Assembly: GCF_030450125.1 (NCBI RefSeq)
Contig: NZ_CP123923.1
Span: 558,001 to 622,000 of the forward strand
DNA length: 64,000 bases
Direction: 5' to 3'
From: Streptomyces sp. WP-1
GTDB lineage: Bacteria > Actinomycetota > Actinomycetes > Streptomycetales > Streptomycetaceae
Of the stretch, positions 61,465-64,000 are shown piece by piece (positions within the stretch are counted from its first letter, which is position 1; each line of letters begins with the position of its first letter). The notes below the pieces were generated by a model that saw only the letters and a program-made list of their open reading frames with translations, was not told the origin of the DNA and made no database searches. Position numbers and translations under genes: made by a program.

Positions 61465-62213
61465 GCGGCACCGTCGCCTGGGCCGCCGCCGACCCGTACG
61501 CCACCGCGCTGCGCGCCGGGCGGGGCCCGCTGTTCCTGCGCCGTGCCGACGGCTGGCTGCTGCCACTGGAGGTGGAGCGCTGGTGCGGCCGGGCCGACCC
61601 CGTCGATCTCGCGGTGCTGGACCGCTGCGAGGGCGCCGTGCTGGACGTCGGCTGCGGGCCGGGGCGGCTCGTGGCGGAACTCGCCGCCCGGGGACGTACC
61701 GTGCTCGGCATCGATGTCAGCGACGCGGCGGTGGAGCACACCACCGGGCTCGGCGGTCCGGCGCTGCGCCGCTCGGTGTTCGAGGCGCTGCCCCGCGAGG
61801 GCCACTGGGGCACCGTGCTGCTCATGGACGGCAACATCGGCATCGGCGGCGACCCGGCCGCGCTGCTGGCGCGGGTGGCCGGGCTGCTGCGGCCGGGCGG
61901 CCTGCTGATCGCGGAGACCGCGCCGGTCGATGTCGACGAACGCGCCCACGTCGAGGTGGTCGACGTGACCGCGGGCCCGGACGCCAGTGGCGCCGTGTTC
62001 CCGTGGGCCCGGCTCGGCACCCCGGCCCTGCTGCGCCGTGCGCGCGGGGCCGGGTGGCGGCGCGTCGCTCAGTGGGGCGCCGGCGGCCGGTGCTTCGCCG
62101 CCCTGCGCACCCGCCACGCCAGCAGCCCGGCGGAACCGCCGAAGAGCACGGCGGTGATCAGCAGCCAGCGGGTGAGGAAGCCGTCCGGGGACAGGCCGGT
62201 CGCCGACCGGTAG
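61461..62213 (+). CDS. Class I SAM-dependent methyltransferase
   Basis: The 250-residue product starts at ATG 61461, overlapping the previous stop (ATGA). SAM motif I is AVLDVGCGPGRLVAEL, with the acidic end of beta2 in VLGIDVSDAAV, VLLMDGNIGIGGDP, and LLRPGGLLIAETAP as the post-motif strand. Similarity ends near RCFAALRTR. The last ~35 residues run antisense into the convergent gene (145-bp overlap) and may be an extension caused by loss of the original stop. The substrate is unknown. Confidence 0.85.
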   Translation: MSGTVAWAAADPYATALRAGRGPLFLRRADGWLLPLEVERWCGRADPVDLAVLDRCEGAVLDVGCGPGRLVAELAARGRTVLGIDVSDAAVEHTTGLGGPALRRSVFEALPREGHWGTVLLMDGNIGIGGDPAALLARVAGLLRPGGLLIAETAPVDVDERAHVEVVDVTAGPDASGAVFPWARLGTPALLRRARGAGWRRVAQWGAGGRCFAALRTRHASSPAEPPKSTAVISSQRVRKPSGDRPVADR

Positions 62214-62536
62214 CGCTCGGCGGTCCTGCCGCTGATCAGCGGGAACCACACGAGGAGCAGCAGCGCGGACAGCGCGGCCGGGACCCGTGCGTAGGGGGTC
62301 CAGGTGCGCCGTCCGGCCGCCGCGAGACCGTGGATCACCGCCCGGTCGGCCGCCGCGTACAGGGGCACCAGCACGAGGTCGTGCAGCAGGGCGGCGCCCA
62401 CGATCCACAGCGCCACCGCGAGCCAGTCACCGGCCAGCAGCCGGATCCCGGCGTACGCCGCGAGCGCGAACGAGCAGGCGAGCAGCAGCAGTCGGAAGGG
62501 GCTGCCGAGGGCGACGCGCAGCCGTCGGGGCGTCAT
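62069..62536 (-). CDS. Small integral membrane protein next to molybdopterin oxidoreductase
   Basis: The 155-residue product starts at ATG 62536, overlapping the oxidoreductase stop (ATGA). It has four hydrophobic helices (FRLLLLACSFALAAYAGIRLL, WLAVALWIVGAALLHDLVLVPLY, VPAALSALLLLVWFPLI, LLITAVLFGGSAGLLAWRVRR). No cofactor ligand pattern is certain. Its coupling suggests that it supports the membrane oxidoreductase. Its 3' end overlaps the methyltransferase end. Confidence 0.7.
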   Translation of the reverse strand: MTPRRLRVALGSPFRLLLLACSFALAAYAGIRLLAGDWLAVALWIVGAALLHDLVLVPLYAAADRAVIHGLAAAGRRTWTPYARVPAALSALLLLVWFPLISGRTAERYRSATGLSPDGFLTRWLLITAVLFGGSAGLLAWRVRRAAKHRPPAPH

Positions 62537-63795
62537 CACAGGGCTCCGAAGGTCAGCCGGGCCACCCATTTGGTGTTGAGCACACCGGGTGCGGCGGGCA
62601 CGATGACGCGTGCCGGGTGGCCGTGGTCGGGGGACAGTTCCTCGCCGTTGACGTACAGGGCGAGCAGGGTGCGCGGATCGGCCACCTGGTTGGCGCGCAG
62701 GGCCGCACGGCGGAAGGCGCCGTGGCGTTGCAGGGACTCCACGAGCACGTCCGGCGGTTCGCCGTCGTGGCCGACGAGCGCGGCGAGGTCGCGCAGCCGT
62801 ACCCCTCGCCACCACTGGTCGGCGGTCGACCAGCCCTCCACGCAGGCGATGGGCAACGAGGAGCTGTGCAGGGGCAGTCGGAGCAGCTGGGCACGGCTGA
62901 GGCGGACGGTGCCGGTGCGGCCGGTGACCACGAGCCGCCAGGCGTCCTCGTGGGTGTCGGACGCGGTGATCCCGGCGTACGCGGCGGTCTTGTTGATCTG
63001 GAAGCCGTTGGGTCCGCCGTTCGGATCGGCCGTGCCGTGCGGTGCGAGCAGGGCGGTACGGCGGAAGGGTCCGCCGAGGCTCTGTCCGACCGTGGTCAGG
63101 AACAGCAGCAGCGAGCCGCCGCCGACCAGCCCGAGAGCGCCGCGCCGGGAGACGGTGGGCCGGTCGGGACGCGGGGGGATCAGACTGTCCGCCGCGGGCG
63201 TGACGCCTTCCTCGGGTTCGTCGCGCAGCCGCCGCCGTACGGCGCGCAGCGCCATGGGCGCCTTCAGTACGGCGTGGGCGACGAAGGCCGCGAAGAACAC
63301 CCAGGCGCCGTAGAAGTGCAGGGGGTAGAAGGAGCCCGGGAAGACGTAGTCCAGCTGGATGTTGAGCACGCCGGTGATGAACTCGAACAGACCGCCGCCG
63401 ACCAGCAGCAACAGGGAGATCCGTTCCAGCGCGTGGGCGACGGAGCGGGCCGGGGGCAGGGCGAACAGCCGGGGCACCACCGACCACAGCTTGGCCAGCA
63501 GGACGGGGATCAGGGTGATGCCCAGGGTGACGTGGACACCCTGGGTGAGGCGGTACAGCCACACCGGGTCGGTCGGCCAGGCGAACAGGTAGAAGCCGAG
63601 CAGGCCCTTGTCCGGGGTCGTGTCGTTCACCCCGGACAGGTTCGGGTTGTAGGCGGCGTACGACACCAGGCCGGTCACGAACAGCACGGTGATGCCGACG
63701 AGGAGGACGAGGCCGAGCACCGAGGTGAACCACGGGCCGCGCAGGGGGCTGCGCCAGAAACCCGGTGAGGTGGGGAGACGGTCTTGGTCGCGCAT
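62536..63795 (-). CDS. Molybdopterin-dependent (sulfite-oxidase-fold) oxidoreductase fused to a cytochrome-b-like membrane domain
   Basis: The 419-residue product starts at ATG 63795 (MRDQDRLPTS). The N-terminal ~210 residues have about five TM helices with several His (GVHVTLGITL, PLHFYGAWVFFAAFVAHAVL) resembling cytochrome b561-type heme ligands. The C-terminal ~210 residues match the SUOX/YedY fold: DAWRLVVTGRTG, LPIACVEGWSTADQWWRGVRLRDL with the Cys that would ligate molybdenum, and DHGHPARVIVPAAPG. It probably reduces or oxidises a small substrate linked to the respiratory chain. Confidence 0.85.
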   Translation of the reverse strand: MRDQDRLPTSPGFWRSPLRGPWFTSVLGLVLLVGITVLFVTGLVSYAAYNPNLSGVNDTTPDKGLLGFYLFAWPTDPVWLYRLTQGVHVTLGITLIPVLLAKLWSVVPRLFALPPARSVAHALERISLLLLVGGGLFEFITGVLNIQLDYVFPGSFYPLHFYGAWVFFAAFVAHAVLKAPMALRAVRRRLRDEPEEGVTPAADSLIPPRPDRPTVSRRGALGLVGGGSLLLFLTTVGQSLGGPFRRTALLAPHGTADPNGGPNGFQINKTAAYAGITASDTHEDAWRLVVTGRTGTVRLSRAQLLRLPLHSSSLPIACVEGWSTADQWWRGVRLRDLAALVGHDGEPPDVLVESLQRHGAFRRAALRANQVADPRTLLALYVNGEELSPDHGHPARVIVPAAPGVLNTKWVARLTFGAL

Positions 63796-63896
63796 GGCCC
63801 GACCGTAAGCCGCGAGACGTCCGGAACAGGGGGTACGACTGGTGACGAAACCCTGACGTCCGGCCCGGACGGCGGCCCGGTGCCGCACGCCCGGCC

Positions 63897-63902
63897 TAGC
63901 GT
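63897..63902 (+). promoter_or_regulatory. -10 box of a leaderless gene at the window end
   Basis: TAGCGT ends six bases before GTG 63909, the same arrangement as at 57143. Confidence 0.5.
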
Positions 63903-63908
63903 TCCGGT

Positions 63909-64000
63909 GTGACCCGCTCCTCCTGCCGAGACCTCGCCCCCGGCCACGCCGCAGACTCCCCCCGTGCCACGCGCCGTGATCTGTACGCCGCCGCTGCCGC
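63909..64000 (+). CDS. Start of a gene continuing beyond the window
   Basis: GTG 63909 opens a frame (VTRSSCRDLAPGHAADSPRA) that stays open to the window edge. It is divergent from the molybdopterin oxidoreductase. Too little sequence is present to name it; the start rests only on the leaderless -10 box. Confidence 0.35.
   Translation, partial: MTRSSCRDLAPGHAADSPRATRRDLYAAAA

Noticed and set aside
58168..61566. 1132-codon minus-strand frame apparently extending the histidine kinase
   Set aside because: The kinase begins at 59277 just after the response regulator stop; the upstream part is out of frame with the regulator and antisense to the GT2 operon.

Overview
The window is high-GC actinobacterial chromosome, almost certainly Streptomyces. 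GC-rich third codon positions, GTG and TTG starts, twin-arginine secretion signals, leaderless -10 boxes (TANNNT placed 6-8 nt before a start codon), intrinsic terminators with long GC stems and no T-run, and Streptomyces-type gene sets (HbpS/SenS/SenR with FurS/CpeB, BlaA/BlaB, SpoIIE-type phosphatases, DUF6131, MmyB-like regulator with SDR) all point that way. No transposase, integrase, phage module, CRISPR array or rRNA gene is visible. All identifications come from reading motifs and domain patterns by eye; no database search was run.

Layout. 1-9.9 kb: end of a secreted GH18 chitinase, a DMT-type permease, a polysaccharide-deacetylase-like lipoprotein, RidA, an MmyB-like regulator divergent from an SDR, an SGNH esterase, two GNATs, a frameshifted membrane gene carrying an 8-bp triplication, and a NodB deacetylase. 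10-15.7 kb: efeO-efeB iron uptake (no efeU alongside), a membrane-anchored phosphoesterase and an APH-like kinase. 15.7-20 kb: TetR, APC permease and amidohydrolase. 20-23.4 kb: a block of universal-stress, CBS-BON and HTH/PPOX genes with a DevR/OsdR-like box, flanked by two related tRNA-like sequences. 23.4-27.4 kb: VOC protein, ArsR regulator, then a class A beta-lactamase divergent from a BlaA/BlaB-type regulator pair with a T-N11-A operator. 27.4-33 kb: the redox and heme-sensing locus senR-senS / hbpS / katG(cpeB)-furS. 33-39 kb: a GNAT pseudogene, channel-like and acetate-transporter-like membrane proteins, a secreted serine protease with a coupled upstream mini-ORF, and a TetR-controlled NmrA-like oxidoreductase. 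39-45 kb: a rifampin-monooxygenase-like gene under a rifamycin-associated element, a second SGNH hydrolase, small proteins, rpmG and another flavoprotein. 45-51 kb: xdhC plus a PaoABC-type molybdenum aldehyde oxidoreductase with a divergent TetR. 51-57 kb: two PP2C/SpoIIE phosphatases (one with PAS, GAF and an anti-sigma-like ATPase) and a MecA_N-type penicillin-binding protein. 57-64 kb: an NAD-dependent epimerase, an OmpR-type two-component system, a GT2/TIGR04282/methyltransferase operon, and a molybdopterin oxidoreductase with a cytochrome-b-like membrane part.

How it fits together. Several units are self-contained regulator-target modules: MmyB-like/SDR, BlaA-BlaB/beta-lactamase, SenS-SenR/HbpS/FurS-KatG, RAE/Rox, TetR/NmrA-like and TetR/PaoABC. 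Each has a palindrome visible in its control region. The region looks like an accessory, stress- and drug-response-rich part of the chromosome (oxidative stress, iron, beta-lactams, rifamycins, aldehydes) rather than a core housekeeping segment; the only ribosomal gene is an L33 paralogue lacking the zinc cysteines.
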